A stretch of 64,000 nt of DNA from Mucilaginibacter defluvii (GCF_039543225.1 NZ_BAABJI010000004.1:744001-808000), one strand, 5' to 3'; numbered from the stretch's first letter, positions 34,010-43,912 are shown. The notes: generated by a model from the sequence alone, not told the origin. Numbers and translations: made by a program.

Positions 34010-34363
34010 ATGAATATTGAAGAACTGCGCGACTATTGCCTTGCCAAACCCGCTGCCGACGAAAGTTTCCCCTTTGGCGATGATACACTGGTATTTAAGG
34101 TTGGTGGCAAAATATTCCTGCTTGCCGGGCTTGACGGTAACCGCTTTAACGCCAAGTGCGACCCTGAGCTAGCTGTTGAACTGCGCGAACAGCACCCCGA
34201 AGTGCAGCCCGGTTTTCACATGAACAAAAAACACTGGAACACCGTGCAGATGGATGGCAGCCTCACCATAAAACAACTGCACCAGATGATTGACCACTCG
34301 TATGAGCTGATACTAAAAAGCCTGCCGAAAAAACAGCAGGCCGAAATAGTTTCTGAAAAATAA
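34010..34363 (+). CDS. MmcQ/YjbR-family protein
   Basis: 117 residues, the full length of this small family. Landmarks: MNIEELRDYCLAKPAADESFPFG at the start, FKVGGKIFLLAGLDG, KCDPELAVELREQHPEVQPGFHMNKKHWNTV and IDHSYELILKSLPKK. The fold resembles the double-stranded-DNA-binding CyaY-like group; DNA binding has been proposed for the family, but the role is unclear. A palindrome covers the putative promoter. Confidence 0.92.
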   Translation: MNIEELRDYCLAKPAADESFPFGDDTLVFKVGGKIFLLAGLDGNRFNAKCDPELAVELREQHPEVQPGFHMNKKHWNTVQMDGSLTIKQLHQMIDHSYELILKSLPKKQQAEIVSEK

Positions 34364-34377
34364 AGTCGATATCAATA

Positions 34378-35676
34378 TTAATCGTCCATTTTTGGGATGC
34401 GGGTTGGCGTATCCTTACCGGCAACAATACTGCGCGAGCTCAGGGCTATGGCACGTATGGTTGAGGTAATGTTGCTTACATCCAGCGAACTGAATTCGTC
34501 CTTCACCGTGTGATATAATTTGTCAATATCAATCTGATCGGTTGAGATGGTGTGCGCCGGTACGCCGTGCCTTGCCAGGGTAGCGTTATCGCTGCGGTAA
34601 AACAGTTGCTGCTCCGGGTATGGATCAGGATGGAACTTAAAAGCGGTACCCTTCAGGTTCTTCTGCAGGATGGTGCCAAAATCCGACCGCTCGTAACCGG
34701 TTATAAATGCCGAGTTGGTACCGAATTTTGATGCCTTGCCAATCATCTCGATGTTGAACATGGCCACTGTTTTGTCCGGGTCAACCTTGTTTGAAAAATA
34801 TTGCGAGCCATAACCGCCAATCTCCTCAGCGGTAAAGGCTACAAAGATTAGGGTGCGGGCGTTGTTGTTCAGCTTTTTATAATAATTAGCTAACGCGATA
34901 ACCGCCGTTGTGCCCGATGCGTCATCATCAGCACCATTAGCAATGCTGTCCTTATCAGTTGGTTTGATGATGCCCAGGTGATCGTAATGGCCGGAGAAAA
35001 CCACGTATTCGTCAGGTTTGGTTTTACCCTTGATCATACCAGCTACATTGAATAACGGCGCTTCCTCATTTTTTACCTGGTAATTTATTTCGTAGTTAGA
35101 TGGATTATCAAACTTACCCAATACAAAAACTAACGACTGGGCGCTGTCAACCTTCATGCTTACATTGCCGCCTATAGTGCGGTTGCGTAAACGGCCAAAT
35201 ATGTCGGCAAATGATGGGTCGACTAAAATCAGCATGTTTTTGCCTGATGACAGGTACTTGCGGTACTCGGTACGAAAATCCTGACCGGCGGCTAACGTGG
35301 CTACTTCGGCGCCACTGGCGGCGGTCCATTTAAACGATGCGCCTGCCATAGCGAAGGCGTTTTCGGTAAGTACCGGTTTGCCATTGATGCTTGCCTGTAT
35401 GCTTACCGGGGTAGAGCGTATTACGCTGAACGACTGGCGGAAATCCTTTTCGCCGGTAAGCGGGGTAAGGCCTGCTTTTTTAAACTCGCCCTCAATAAAT
35501 TTGGCCGCCTTGTCAATACCCGGCGTAAAGCTGCCGCGGCCCTGCATATCGTCTGCCGAGAGCGTTTTGATAATCTTGCCCACATCTTCCTGAACGATCA
35601 GTTTGTTCACATCCTGTGCGTAGGCTCCCGCCGTTGCACTGAGCAGCAATCCCGCCGCTAAAAATCTTTTTATCAT
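34378..35676 (-). CDS. Secreted M28-family zinc aminopeptidase
   Basis: 432 residues; signal peptide MIKRFLAAGLLLSATAGAYA. M28 motifs: VVFSGHYDHLGI, NGADDDASGTTAVI, FVAFTAEEIGGYGSQYF, NIEMIGKA and later HTISTDQID supply the two-zinc ligands. A protease-associated-like insert occupies about 115-230. It hydrolyses peptides outside the cytoplasm. It follows the M61 gene by 4 nt, making a likely two-gene secreted peptidase operon. Confidence 0.94.
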   Translation of the reverse strand: MIKRFLAAGLLLSATAGAYAQDVNKLIVQEDVGKIIKTLSADDMQGRGSFTPGIDKAAKFIEGEFKKAGLTPLTGEKDFRQSFSVIRSTPVSIQASINGKPVLTENAFAMAGASFKWTAASGAEVATLAAGQDFRTEYRKYLSSGKNMLILVDPSFADIFGRLRNRTIGGNVSMKVDSAQSLVFVLGKFDNPSNYEINYQVKNEEAPLFNVAGMIKGKTKPDEYVVFSGHYDHLGIIKPTDKDSIANGADDDASGTTAVIALANYYKKLNNNARTLIFVAFTAEEIGGYGSQYFSNKVDPDKTVAMFNIEMIGKASKFGTNSAFITGYERSDFGTILQKNLKGTAFKFHPDPYPEQQLFYRSDNATLARHGVPAHTISTDQIDIDKLYHTVKDEFSSLDVSNITSTIRAIALSSRSIVAGKDTPTRIPKMDD

Positions 35677-35680
35677 GGTG

Positions 35681-37582
35681 TTATTTTACTTTTGATTGTA
35701 GCCAGTTATTTCTGAATGTTTCCTGCTCCTTGCTCAATGTTTTCCCCGCTTTTTCAAAGCTGATCACATCGTAATATGGGCTTGCCTCAAGCATTACGTT
35801 TGCGTTGTGCTCGCCGTTGCGGTTACGGTATTTTACGGCCAGCTTATCGCCCGGTTTTTTTGAACCGACGATGCCTTCAATATCCTTAGTAGTTTTTACT
35901 GTTTGCCCGTCAATAGTGAGTATCACATCACCGGCATCAAGCCCCGCCTTGTACCATGGCGTGTTTTGTACGGTTGGTATGGCAATCAGCACACCTTCCC
36001 CGGAATACGAGGCATGTGCCTGCCCTGATTTTACCCGTCCGCCTCCGGTTGATAGCGCTCCAGCCCATGCTTTTTCGGCACTTGCTTTACGTACTAAAAA
36101 GCCGGCGTTGGCTAATAAAGCCTCATAATCGTTTTTCTCAATGCCATAAATGTATTGCCTGAAAAAGTCGGACGCGAAGGCCGGTTCCTTAGTAAACTGC
36201 GCCAGCGCTAATTGTAGCATAGGTACGGTATATGGCTTTTCTGTTTTGCCAAACTTTTTCCAAACAAAGCGCATGTAGTCATCCAGCGTTAGGTTAAACT
36301 CGGCACGCAAGCGCAGGTCAAGCGCCAGGGCGGTAGCGCCGCCATATACATAATATGAGGTAAAGATGTTCGAGTTATTATTCATGTCGATTGACACACC
36401 CGCATCGGCAAACACCGCATAGCGGCTCATTTGTACAGGTGGATATTTTTTAGCGCCGGGTGTATTCAACACCGAGTTTACCAGTCCATCCAACACTTGT
36501 GCGTAATCATCAACAGTGTAAAAACCTGCTCTTTTCAGCAGCATTTCGCCGTAGTATTGGGTAAATCCCTCAGCAAACCATAATTCGCTGCTTTGGTTGG
36601 CGTGCGTAAAATCAAACGGTTCTAATGATTTCGGGCGGATGCGCTCCACATTCCAGCTGTGAAAATACTCATGTGAGAAAGTGCCTAGTACCAGTACCTC
36701 GTTGCCCTCTATCTTATCAATCGGGTCGGTAATAATGGTAGAGTTGCGGTGCTCCATGCCATCTCCGTTAACGGTGGAGTGTACGTTGTTGATAAAGGTG
36801 TATTCGCCATAATCGTAATCGGGCAGTTCGCCAAATACGGCTTGCTCCTCAAGCACAACCTTTTGCACCATTTGCGCAAAGGAGTTGACAAATTGCTGGC
36901 TATCGTCAGAATATACATTCAGGTTGATTTTTTGCCTTTTACCGGTTGGGTTGGTAACCTCCCAGCTTGCCTGTTTATAGCCGGATAGTTCAGTGGGGCT
37001 ATCCATCATGTACTGTAAATTCGGCGCAGTGTAAGTGGCGTTGCCCTCGTATTTTAGTTGTGATGATACTTTCCACTGGTGCTTATCCAGGTCAATGAAC
37101 TGGATTTTTACCGGTCGTCGGTCAAAACCAACGGCCCACATAAACGAGGCGGGCATATTCAGGTGTGCCTGTCCCGCATCAATACCGGCATAGGTGCCAT
37201 CAACCCAGTTGCCAAACAGCGTATAGCTAATGTTTACTACAGATTGATGTGAGGGAATCTCATAAACATCGCCCTCAATTTGTTTGATGGGTAGTTCGGA
37301 ACCTTTATTGGTATAAGCTTTTACGTTATATATGTTTTTGCCGAACTCGTGCGTGGCATACCTGCCCGGCGACGAGCGGCTCATGCGCACACGCAACGGG
37401 CCTTGCGGTACGGCGGTAAGCGTCATTACAATTTCGGCCTCGTGGTGTACCGCGTTTGGGAACGATACCGTGTAATAAACAGGGCTGCTGCTGTAAACCG
37501 GGCGCGAGCGGTGGCGCTTACGCTGACCAAACGTTGCAGATACGGCCAGGCATACAACCGCGGTAAGTAACAATTTTTTCAT
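35681..37582 (-). CDS. Secreted M61-family peptidase with PDZ domain
   Basis: 633 residues, signal peptide ending near SATFG. N-terminal beta domain of M61 (about 35-220); zinc site HEYFH (304-308, in FSHEYFHSWNVERIRP) with Glu338 in LWFAEGFTQYYGE; C-terminal PDZ (about 545-605, DAGDVILTIDGQTVKTTKDI). M61 enzymes are glycyl aminopeptidases. Four bases separate it from the M28 gene downstream. Confidence 0.95.
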   Translation of the reverse strand: MKKLLLTAVVCLAVSATFGQRKRHRSRPVYSSSPVYYTVSFPNAVHHEAEIVMTLTAVPQGPLRVRMSRSSPGRYATHEFGKNIYNVKAYTNKGSELPIKQIEGDVYEIPSHQSVVNISYTLFGNWVDGTYAGIDAGQAHLNMPASFMWAVGFDRRPVKIQFIDLDKHQWKVSSQLKYEGNATYTAPNLQYMMDSPTELSGYKQASWEVTNPTGKRQKINLNVYSDDSQQFVNSFAQMVQKVVLEEQAVFGELPDYDYGEYTFINNVHSTVNGDGMEHRNSTIITDPIDKIEGNEVLVLGTFSHEYFHSWNVERIRPKSLEPFDFTHANQSSELWFAEGFTQYYGEMLLKRAGFYTVDDYAQVLDGLVNSVLNTPGAKKYPPVQMSRYAVFADAGVSIDMNNNSNIFTSYYVYGGATALALDLRLRAEFNLTLDDYMRFVWKKFGKTEKPYTVPMLQLALAQFTKEPAFASDFFRQYIYGIEKNDYEALLANAGFLVRKASAEKAWAGALSTGGGRVKSGQAHASYSGEGVLIAIPTVQNTPWYKAGLDAGDVILTIDGQTVKTTKDIEGIVGSKKPGDKLAVKYRNRNGEHNANVMLEASPYYDVISFEKAGKTLSKEQETFRNNWLQSKVK

Positions 37583-37678
37583 GAAGTGCAGTTAAATAAA
37601 GGCCGAAAAATACGAGTTTCTGGCTTAAAAGCACGTAAATTATTGACTACCTATATGGTAGGCAGCCCTAGCTGCCTG

Positions 37679-38797
37679 TTAATCATAACTATGGCGGCTA
37701 AGGTCGTATTCAGATTGGCCGGTGATAATGCGCTTTCGCTTATCAATATCCGCTTCAAGGTGATGATCGTATACATTGTCGGTAACGGCCATGTCGCGTT
37801 CCTTATCCCGTTCGGCCAAGTGAATATTGGCTTCAGCGAGTTTACTAACAGCCACATCATAAGGCCCTTTGGGCGACATCAGCTTAACAAATACGGGCAA
37901 GCACTCAAAAAGAATGAACAGGTAGCCGATAAAGGATATAGCCAGGTAAGTGTCCAGGTCGCGCTCGCCTTTGTCGTTATATGATAGTTGCCCCAGTGCC
38001 CAGTTACGGTCGGAGAAACCGGCCACGTTCGCCAGGCTGTCCAGTTGCTTATCCGAAAATAGTTTGGTGCTGTTTAACCCTTCGTAGTTCTTCCGCGCGC
38101 TCAGGTACAGCTCCATGTTGGCCATATCGCCGGTAACGGTTTTCAGCCTGTCCTGCTTCTCTTTAAGCACGGCTTCCTTTTGTTTGGCGTAGGTGCCATA
38201 GCCGGTTATGCCCGATGTTTGGTTGGTTTTATCGCCAAAAACCTCCTGGTTAAGTTGAAAGCGGGAGCGGTTGATATCTTTCTCTAATGAGTCTTTCTCT
38301 TTTTTCAGCTCTGAATTTTTGGCAAGTTCCATCGCGTATTTGCCTTGATAGGTTTTTTGCAGCGTATCAATTTTGCGTTGCTGCCCTTTCAGGTAGGACG
38401 TTTTGAGCTTGCCGCGGATCTCCTTATCAAATATCTTCAATTCTAACGGGCGGGATATAACTATGCCTATCATTATAGCCAGTAAAATACGTGGCGACGC
38501 CTGCAATATCTGCTGGTTGGTAGTGCCCTCTTTGTTAATACTTGATACAATGTATCGGTCCATATTAAAAATGGCGGTACCCCACAGCAGACCAAACAAT
38601 ATGGCAAAGCCAACGGCAAAGGCGCTGCCGCTAAACACAAAGTACATGGCATAACCACCGGACAGGGCGGCGAACAGCGCGGTGAAAAATATGGTTGCCC
38701 CAATACCCACATATTTATTATGCTCAATAGGGTATTTTTTAAGCGTATCAATATGCGCTCCTGAACAGAACCAAAAGAAGCGGGTAATTTTTTTCAT
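37679..38797 (-). CDS. DUF4407 integral membrane protein
   Basis: 372 residues from the ATG at 38797. Opens with RFFWFCSGAHIDTLKKYP, a DUF4407 signature. Membrane segments lie at about 27-50, 55-77 and 98-118, then a long charged coiled-coil region (about 130-240, rich in Lys/Glu), then one helix near 290-310. The family's role is unknown; the layout suggests a membrane sensor or scaffold. It stands alone, about 100 nt from the M61 start. Confidence 0.88.
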   Translation of the reverse strand: MKKITRFFWFCSGAHIDTLKKYPIEHNKYVGIGATIFFTALFAALSGGYAMYFVFSGSAFAVGFAILFGLLWGTAIFNMDRYIVSSINKEGTTNQQILQASPRILLAIMIGIVISRPLELKIFDKEIRGKLKTSYLKGQQRKIDTLQKTYQGKYAMELAKNSELKKEKDSLEKDINRSRFQLNQEVFGDKTNQTSGITGYGTYAKQKEAVLKEKQDRLKTVTGDMANMELYLSARKNYEGLNSTKLFSDKQLDSLANVAGFSDRNWALGQLSYNDKGERDLDTYLAISFIGYLFILFECLPVFVKLMSPKGPYDVAVSKLAEANIHLAERDKERDMAVTDNVYDHHLEADIDKRKRIITGQSEYDLSRHSYD

Positions 38798-39002
38798 CAA
38801 TATGTTGTCTACGTAAACTTTATATAAAACGCCCGGGGTTTGCTATTGTTACAGTTAAGGGTAAAACATTTATGCAACTGCGGTAATTATTAACCATGGG
38901 CATAAACCATCAGATGCGTTTAAGCATCAATGGTTTAGCGAAGTTATTAGTTATAATGACAGTATAATGTAAAGAATTGCAGGCGCATCCGCGTACCGGA
39001 GA

Positions 39003-39031
39003 TTGCCGTTTACAGAAAAATCATACATTTG
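39003..39031 (+). promoter_or_regulatory. Promoter of the rhodanese gene
   Basis: TTG (39003-39005), 18-nt spacer, TACATTTG (39024-39031), an exact TAnnTTTG element, 19 nt before the ATG. Confidence 0.6.
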
Positions 39032-39050
39032 AAAACATATTTTAAATACC

Positions 39051-39365
39051 ATGAACGAGATAACCGTACAGGAGCTGAAAGAGAAAATTGACCGTGGCGA
39101 GGATTTTCAATTGATTGACGTAAGGGAGGATTTTGAGTATCAAACTTCTAACATCGGCGGTCAACATATTCCGCTGGGCGGCATTTTAATTGAGACTGAT
39201 AAATTATATACAGATAAACCGGTTGTGGTGATGTGCCGCAGCGGTAAACGCAGCGCGGCGGCCATTATGCAGTTGGAGCAGCAGGGCTTTACCAATTTAT
39301 ACAATCTTAAAGGCGGTATACTGGCATGGCAGGCCGAAATTGATCCAAGCATACAGGTATACTAA
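39051..39365 (+). CDS. Single-domain rhodanese
   Basis: 104 residues. Active-site loop VVVMCRSGKRSAAA with the catalytic Cys in CRSGKRS, and an initial NEITVQELKEKIDRGEDFQLIDVRED. Such small rhodaneses transfer sulfane sulfur in the cytoplasm. Followed 2 nt later by a small membrane-protein gene, so probably cotranscribed. Confidence 0.93.
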   Translation: MNEITVQELKEKIDRGEDFQLIDVREDFEYQTSNIGGQHIPLGGILIETDKLYTDKPVVVMCRSGKRSAAAIMQLEQQGFTNLYNLKGGILAWQAEIDPSIQVY

Positions 39366-39367
39366 TT

Positions 39368-39556
39368 ATGGGTAAAAAGGTAGCACTTAACGTGCTGTAC
39401 AACGTAGGCATTATAGTATGCCTGTTTATTGCTTACGAGGGTTTTTTACAAAGGCACTGGAGCTGGCTGTTAGGGGCTGTATTTGTAGCCGTGATGCTGA
39501 TTATTTTAAAGATTCGCCTGATAAAAGAGGTGCGCCAGTTTACTAAAAAGCGTTAG
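39368..39556 (+). CDS. Small two-helix membrane protein (DUF6358-like)
   Basis: 62 residues with two hydrophobic segments (about 7-24, 31-49) and a basic tail (KIRLIKEVRQFTKKR). I think it matches the Bacteroidota family DUF6358, though not with certainty. It starts 2 nt after the rhodanese stop and overlaps the end of the convergent epimerase by 4 nt. Confidence 0.7.
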   Translation: MGKKVALNVLYNVGIIVCLFIAYEGFLQRHWSWLLGAVFVAVMLIILKIRLIKEVRQFTKKR

Positions 39557-40566
39557 TATTCATTAAGCCCCAGGCCGGGTTGGTTGCTTAATTGCCAACG
39601 GCCATTTGCAAAGCCGGGTATTATATAGGGGTTATTGGTGGTCAGCAACGGTCCGTCCAGATCTGCCCAATCGCATTGGGGGGCAAGTGCGGCGGCGGCT
39701 AAAGTGGCGCAGCTTGTTTCGCTCATACTGCCTATTAAAACTTTAAGCCCGAGCGATCGGGCTTTTTTTATGATCTGCAAGCCCTCATATATCCCGGCCG
39801 ATTTCATCAGTTTAATATTAATGCCATGATAAACGCCCGCAGCCAGACCCACATCGGGCAGGCGCTGCACGGCCTCATCGCCAATAACGGGTATCGGGCT
39901 ATTTTCAGTGAGCCAGGCGTTGCCGTCTACGTCCAGCTTGCTCATAGGTTGCTCAATCAGTTGCACGCCCTGCTCATGCAGCCAAAGTACTATATCTAAA
40001 GCTTCTTGCTTGTCTGTCCAGCCCTGGTTGGCATCGGCATATAAAGGCAGGTTGCTTACCGAGCGGATGGTTTCTATCAGCTCCTTATCGTTCTCCCGCC
40101 CAAGTTTTACTTTCAACACTTTAACATCAGGCGCGGCAAGCACTTTTTGGCGAACCATATCGGGCGTATCAATGCCGATGGTGTAACTGGTAGGCGGCAT
40201 TAACGCCGCATCACTGCCAAGCAACTGCCAGCAAGGCGTTTGGCGCAGCTTGCCATCCAAATCGTGCAGGGCAATATCAATGGCCGCTTTAATAGCCGGG
40301 TTGCCGGGCGCTATTTCATCCAGGTAATTGATTATCGCCCCAAAATCAAACGGATAACTAAAACGGCTTACATCAACCTTATTTAAAAACGCGGCGGCTG
40401 TTTCATGGCTCTCGCCCATGTACGGCACCATGGATGCTTCGCCGTAGCCAACATGACCTTCGTGTGCAATTTCAACCAGCATTACAGGCGTAGCCGTGCG
40501 TGTAAATTTAGCAATGGTAAAGGGGTGCTTTAATTGCAGGTGGTATGGGCGGTAAGTCAGTTGCAT
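39553..40566 (-). CDS. Dipeptide epimerase (enolase superfamily)
   Basis: 337 residues. Catalytic Lys pair KVKLG (about 151-155), metal ligands D in ADANQGW, E in LIEQPM, D in VIGDEAV, and Lys in NIKLMKSAG: the muconate-lactonizing subgroup arrangement of L-Ala-D/L-Glu epimerases. It probably interconverts stereoisomers of murein-derived or dietary dipeptides. It is divergent from the next gene on the right and stands alone. Confidence 0.93.
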   Translation of the reverse strand: MQLTYRPYHLQLKHPFTIAKFTRTATPVMLVEIAHEGHVGYGEASMVPYMGESHETAAAFLNKVDVSRFSYPFDFGAIINYLDEIAPGNPAIKAAIDIALHDLDGKLRQTPCWQLLGSDAALMPPTSYTIGIDTPDMVRQKVLAAPDVKVLKVKLGRENDKELIETIRSVSNLPLYADANQGWTDKQEALDIVLWLHEQGVQLIEQPMSKLDVDGNAWLTENSPIPVIGDEAVQRLPDVGLAAGVYHGINIKLMKSAGIYEGLQIIKKARSLGLKVLIGSMSETSCATLAAAALAPQCDWADLDGPLLTTNNPYIIPGFANGRWQLSNQPGLGLNEY

Positions 40567-40621
40567 GTTATAAAATCAAAGCTAAAGTTTTGCAATCAAA
40601 AACGTGCTTATCTTTGCCGCC

Positions 40622-41611
40622 ATGCCGCAACAACTTTATAACCCGTTCAGCAATTTTAACTTTAGCAATCGCAATTGTTTTTTAACCGGCGAGGCGTTAA
40701 GCACTTCCGAAGAAAAGATACAGGTTTTCCCGCAATGGCTGATGAGCGCTTTCCAGCTTGAAGACAAGCCCTTTAAACTGCTTGATGAAAGCATGGCCAC
40801 CTATAAGGATTTAAAGTTGCCTTGCTCGGCTGCCGTGAATGAGCAATACCTGGAACCGCTTGAGCGTGAAATTGCCGCAGCCTTTGAGCAAGGTTACGAA
40901 GGGGTTAGCCGCTTGGATGATGTAAAGCTTTTTCAATGGGCGGGTAAGCTGTTGTATGGTATTGTATTTAACGAGATACAGGGAGGCATCAGGCAGCAAC
41001 ATGCGCAGGGCGAGGAGTTCAACATGTCGCACGCCATTATACACCGGTTTACACAATTGCACTTAATGCTGCAAAGCATCAATTTACCGCTGGAGTTCGA
41101 CGAGTTTAAGCCATTTAGCCTGGTGCTGTTCCGCGTGAATAATGCCGATGATGTTTTTGGCTATCGCGATGAGATCAATACGCTTACCTTTTCGTTGCGC
41201 ATAAAGGATTTTGGCATTATTATTTGCCTGCAGGACAACGGCACCAACGCCAATTACCATAAAGAGGTGCTGGATAAGATAGCCGGCCAGCCGCTGCATC
41301 CTATACAGTTTGAAGAATTGAACGCGCGCTTTTTTTACTCGGCCTACTTATTTAACCGTTTACCCGAGTACAATATTTTGCCAGTTAATGATACCATTTA
41401 TCTGGAAGCCATGCCCCTGCGCGGTATGAGCAGCAAGCCATTATTTGACCATTGGGTAACCAAAACCTACGGACAAGTGCTGGAAAACTTTTGGAAAAAC
41501 TGGGGCTTTCTGTTATTCGAAATCATCAAAAATCCTGAGGAGCCCATGAGCTTTTTGTTTGATGCCGAAGGTAACTTTAAACCGGCAGATACTATACAGC
41601 TACCGGCTTAA
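40622..41611 (+). CDS. Conserved cytoplasmic protein of unknown function
   Basis: 329 residues from ATG 40622; an in-frame GTG at 40604 lies before the -7 element and was rejected. A TATCTTTG (40609-40616) is only 5 nt from the ATG, giving a near-leaderless message. The protein has no signal peptide and no motif I recognise; it is rich in aromatic residues (LYNPFSNFNFSNRNCFLTGEAL at the start) with a helical middle. Last 4 nt overlap the rhomboid gene stop. Confidence 0.75.
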   Translation: MPQQLYNPFSNFNFSNRNCFLTGEALSTSEEKIQVFPQWLMSAFQLEDKPFKLLDESMATYKDLKLPCSAAVNEQYLEPLEREIAAAFEQGYEGVSRLDDVKLFQWAGKLLYGIVFNEIQGGIRQQHAQGEEFNMSHAIIHRFTQLHLMLQSINLPLEFDEFKPFSLVLFRVNNADDVFGYRDEINTLTFSLRIKDFGIIICLQDNGTNANYHKEVLDKIAGQPLHPIQFEELNARFFYSAYLFNRLPEYNILPVNDTIYLEAMPLRGMSSKPLFDHWVTKTYGQVLENFWKNWGFLLFEIIKNPEEPMSFLFDAEGNFKPADTIQLPA

Positions 41612-42222
41612 ACAACAATGCCAAATGCATTCAGGAAAATTTTAATAACCTGCGGAAAAACCATTATAGTAAGCAGTATGCCGCTTAACGCGCCGTAAAA
41701 GTGAGCGTCGTGGTTAATGCCATCCTGCGCATAACGTGATGAGTAAGTGCAGTATATGAGGTAAAGGAAGCCGAAAATGTATGCAGGTATGTATATCGGG
41801 ATCAGTAATAAGCCCATCCCGGCTTTGGGATAAAATAAGATATAGCTGAACACAACCGCGCTGATGGCTCCGGATGCGCCTAAACTGTAATACCACTGAT
41901 TATGTCGGTGCTTGGCTACTGTCGGCAAATCGCTCAATATCATGCTCACCAGGTATATCAGCCCGAATTGCCAGTGGCCTACCGTAGCCTCTAAGGTAAA
42001 GGCAAAAAAATAAAACGACAGCATGTTGAAAAACAAGTGCCCCCAATCCTTGTGGATCAACCCGCTGGTAATCAGGGTGTACATGTATTGCCCTCTCGAA
42101 ACGCTGTAGGGGTGTAGCGTGAACTTGCGGTATATGGTTTCGTTTGAGAAGGCGTAAAGCGAAGTTACTATCGTGATTAAAAATATCATGCTGGCTACCG
42201 GGGCCATTTCTATATATTCCAT
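41608..42222 (-). CDS. Rhomboid-family intramembrane serine protease
   Basis: 204 residues with about six membrane helices. The catalytic dyad is Ser117 in GASGAISA and His174 in NHDAHFYGALSG; the oxyanion-supporting HxxxN pattern is His62-Asn66 in GHLFFNML. It cleaves transmembrane substrates within the inner membrane. Convergent with the unknown gene to its left. Confidence 0.94.
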   Translation of the reverse strand: MEYIEMAPVASMIFLITIVTSLYAFSNETIYRKFTLHPYSVSRGQYMYTLITSGLIHKDWGHLFFNMLSFYFFAFTLEATVGHWQFGLIYLVSMILSDLPTVAKHRHNQWYYSLGASGAISAVVFSYILFYPKAGMGLLLIPIYIPAYIFGFLYLIYCTYSSRYAQDGINHDAHFYGALSGILLTIMVFPQVIKIFLNAFGIVV

Positions 42223-42286
42223 GGTTTAAAACAAATATTAATAGTGGCAGTTAAGCTGCACAAGAACGAAGATATGTTTTTAATAC

Positions 42287-42294
42287 TACTTTTG
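42287..42294 (+). promoter_or_regulatory. Candidate -7 element of the carotenoid desaturase gene
   Basis: TACTTTTG, a full TAnnTTTG match, ends 5 nt before the ATG. No clear -33 element seen. Confidence 0.4.
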
Positions 42295-42299
42295 CCCAC

Positions 42300-43781
42300 A
42301 TGCCCCAGCCAAAAGCCATAATTGTAGGTGCCGGTATCGCCGGTATAGCCACCGCTATTCGTTTGGCTGTAAAGGGCTTCAAGGTATCAGTATATGAGGC
42401 GAACGCTTACCCTGGTGGTAAGCTCTCGGAATTTGAGCAGCAGGGTTACCGCTTTGACGCAGGGCCAAGCCTGTTTACCATGCCGCAATATGTTGATGAG
42501 CTTTTTGTATTGGCCGGTAAAGACCCGCGCCGGTATTTTAATTGTCAGCAGCTCGATACCGTTTGTAATTATTTTTATGAGGATGGTACCCGCTTATCGG
42601 CCTATGCTGATAGCGAAAAACTGGTAGAAGAACTATCGGCAAAAACCAATGAAGATCGAGAGAACATTAGGAAGTATGCTGCTAACAGCCGGCTGATTTA
42701 TGATATTACCAATCATGTTTTTTTAGAGCGATCATTACACCGGTTAAGCACTTATTTACGCTGGCCTACCATAAAATCTATTTTTCGCCTGCCGGGTATT
42801 GATGCCATGCGGAGTATGCACAAGGCCAATACTTCCTTTTTTAAAGATAAACGGCTGGTTCAGTTTTACGACAGGTACGCCACTTACAACGGTTCAAACC
42901 CCTATAGGGCACCCGCCACGCTGAATGTTATCCCGTATTTTGAACAGCACTTCGGCGCTTACTTTCCGGATGGGGGCATGTACAGCATCACATCATCCCT
43001 GGTTAAACTGGCGGAGGAATTGGCGGTAAGTTTTTATTATAACAGCCCGGTTGAGCAAATTGTGGTTGAGGGCAGCAAAGCAACCGGTGTAAAGGTGAAG
43101 GGAGATTTGGTTGAAGCAGAAATGGTCATATCCAACATGGATGTATGGTTCACCTACAAAAAACTGCTCGGTCATTTACCCGGCATCCACCCCAAAAAAA
43201 TATTGCAGCAGGAGCGGAGCAGCTCGGCACTGATATTTTACTGGGGCATCAGCAAGCAATTTACCCAGCTCGATCTTCACAATATATTTTTTAGCGCCGA
43301 TTACGAGGCGGAGTTCAACAGTATCTGGAAGGATCAAACCATCGGGCACGACCCGACAGTCTATCTCAATATCAGCTCAAAACTAAAAGCTGATGATGCG
43401 CCCAAAGGACATGAAAACTGGTTTGTGATGATCAACGTACCCGCCAACAAAGGCCAGGACTGGGACGCGCTGATTGACCTTGCGCGTACGAATATCATCA
43501 ATAAGCTAAGCCGTTTGTTAGGTGAGGATATAACCCCGCTTATCCAGAGTGAAAGTATACTTGACCCACGCAGTATAGAAAGCCGTACTTCATCGTACCA
43601 AGGCTCTTTATATGGTACCAGCTCCAATAACCAATTTGCGGCCTTTCTAAGACATGCCAACCGTTCGTCCAAAATTAAAAACCTGTACTTCTGCGGCGGC
43701 AGCGTACACCCGGGTGGCGGTATACCCTTGTGCCTGCTGTCGGCAAAAATTGTGGGCAATCTTACCCCAGCTATCTCTTAA
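42300..43781 (+). CDS. crtD: Carotenoid desaturase (CrtI/CrtD type)
   Basis: 493 residues. N-terminal FAD-binding Rossmann motif GAGIAGIATAIRLAVKGFKV, then YPGGKLSEFEQQGYRFDAGPSLFTMP; C-terminal FCGGSVHPGGGIPLCLLSAK is the CrtI-family FAD-binding end. By general wording (FYDRYATYNGSNPYRAPATLNV) it best fits the Bacteroidota 1-hydroxycarotenoid 3,4-desaturase CrtD, but phytoene desaturase cannot be excluded. It is isolated from other carotenoid genes; a ketolase (crtW) lies about 18 kb away in this window. Confidence 0.85.
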   Translation: MPQPKAIIVGAGIAGIATAIRLAVKGFKVSVYEANAYPGGKLSEFEQQGYRFDAGPSLFTMPQYVDELFVLAGKDPRRYFNCQQLDTVCNYFYEDGTRLSAYADSEKLVEELSAKTNEDRENIRKYAANSRLIYDITNHVFLERSLHRLSTYLRWPTIKSIFRLPGIDAMRSMHKANTSFFKDKRLVQFYDRYATYNGSNPYRAPATLNVIPYFEQHFGAYFPDGGMYSITSSLVKLAEELAVSFYYNSPVEQIVVEGSKATGVKVKGDLVEAEMVISNMDVWFTYKKLLGHLPGIHPKKILQQERSSSALIFYWGISKQFTQLDLHNIFFSADYEAEFNSIWKDQTIGHDPTVYLNISSKLKADDAPKGHENWFVMINVPANKGQDWDALIDLARTNIINKLSRLLGEDITPLIQSESILDPRSIESRTSSYQGSLYGTSSNNQFAAFLRHANRSSKIKNLYFCGGSVHPGGGIPLCLLSAKIVGNLTPAIS

Positions 43782-43912
43782 TTAAAAGAATTTTCTTCTA
43801 TCCTGTATTTCTTAATCAAGATTAAGATTTTGCCGCCCATTGCGATGCACCTTTGTGTTGTAAACGCCGGCAAAAAAACATTTAATCACATTTTAAAAAA
43901 TTAAGAAATATC

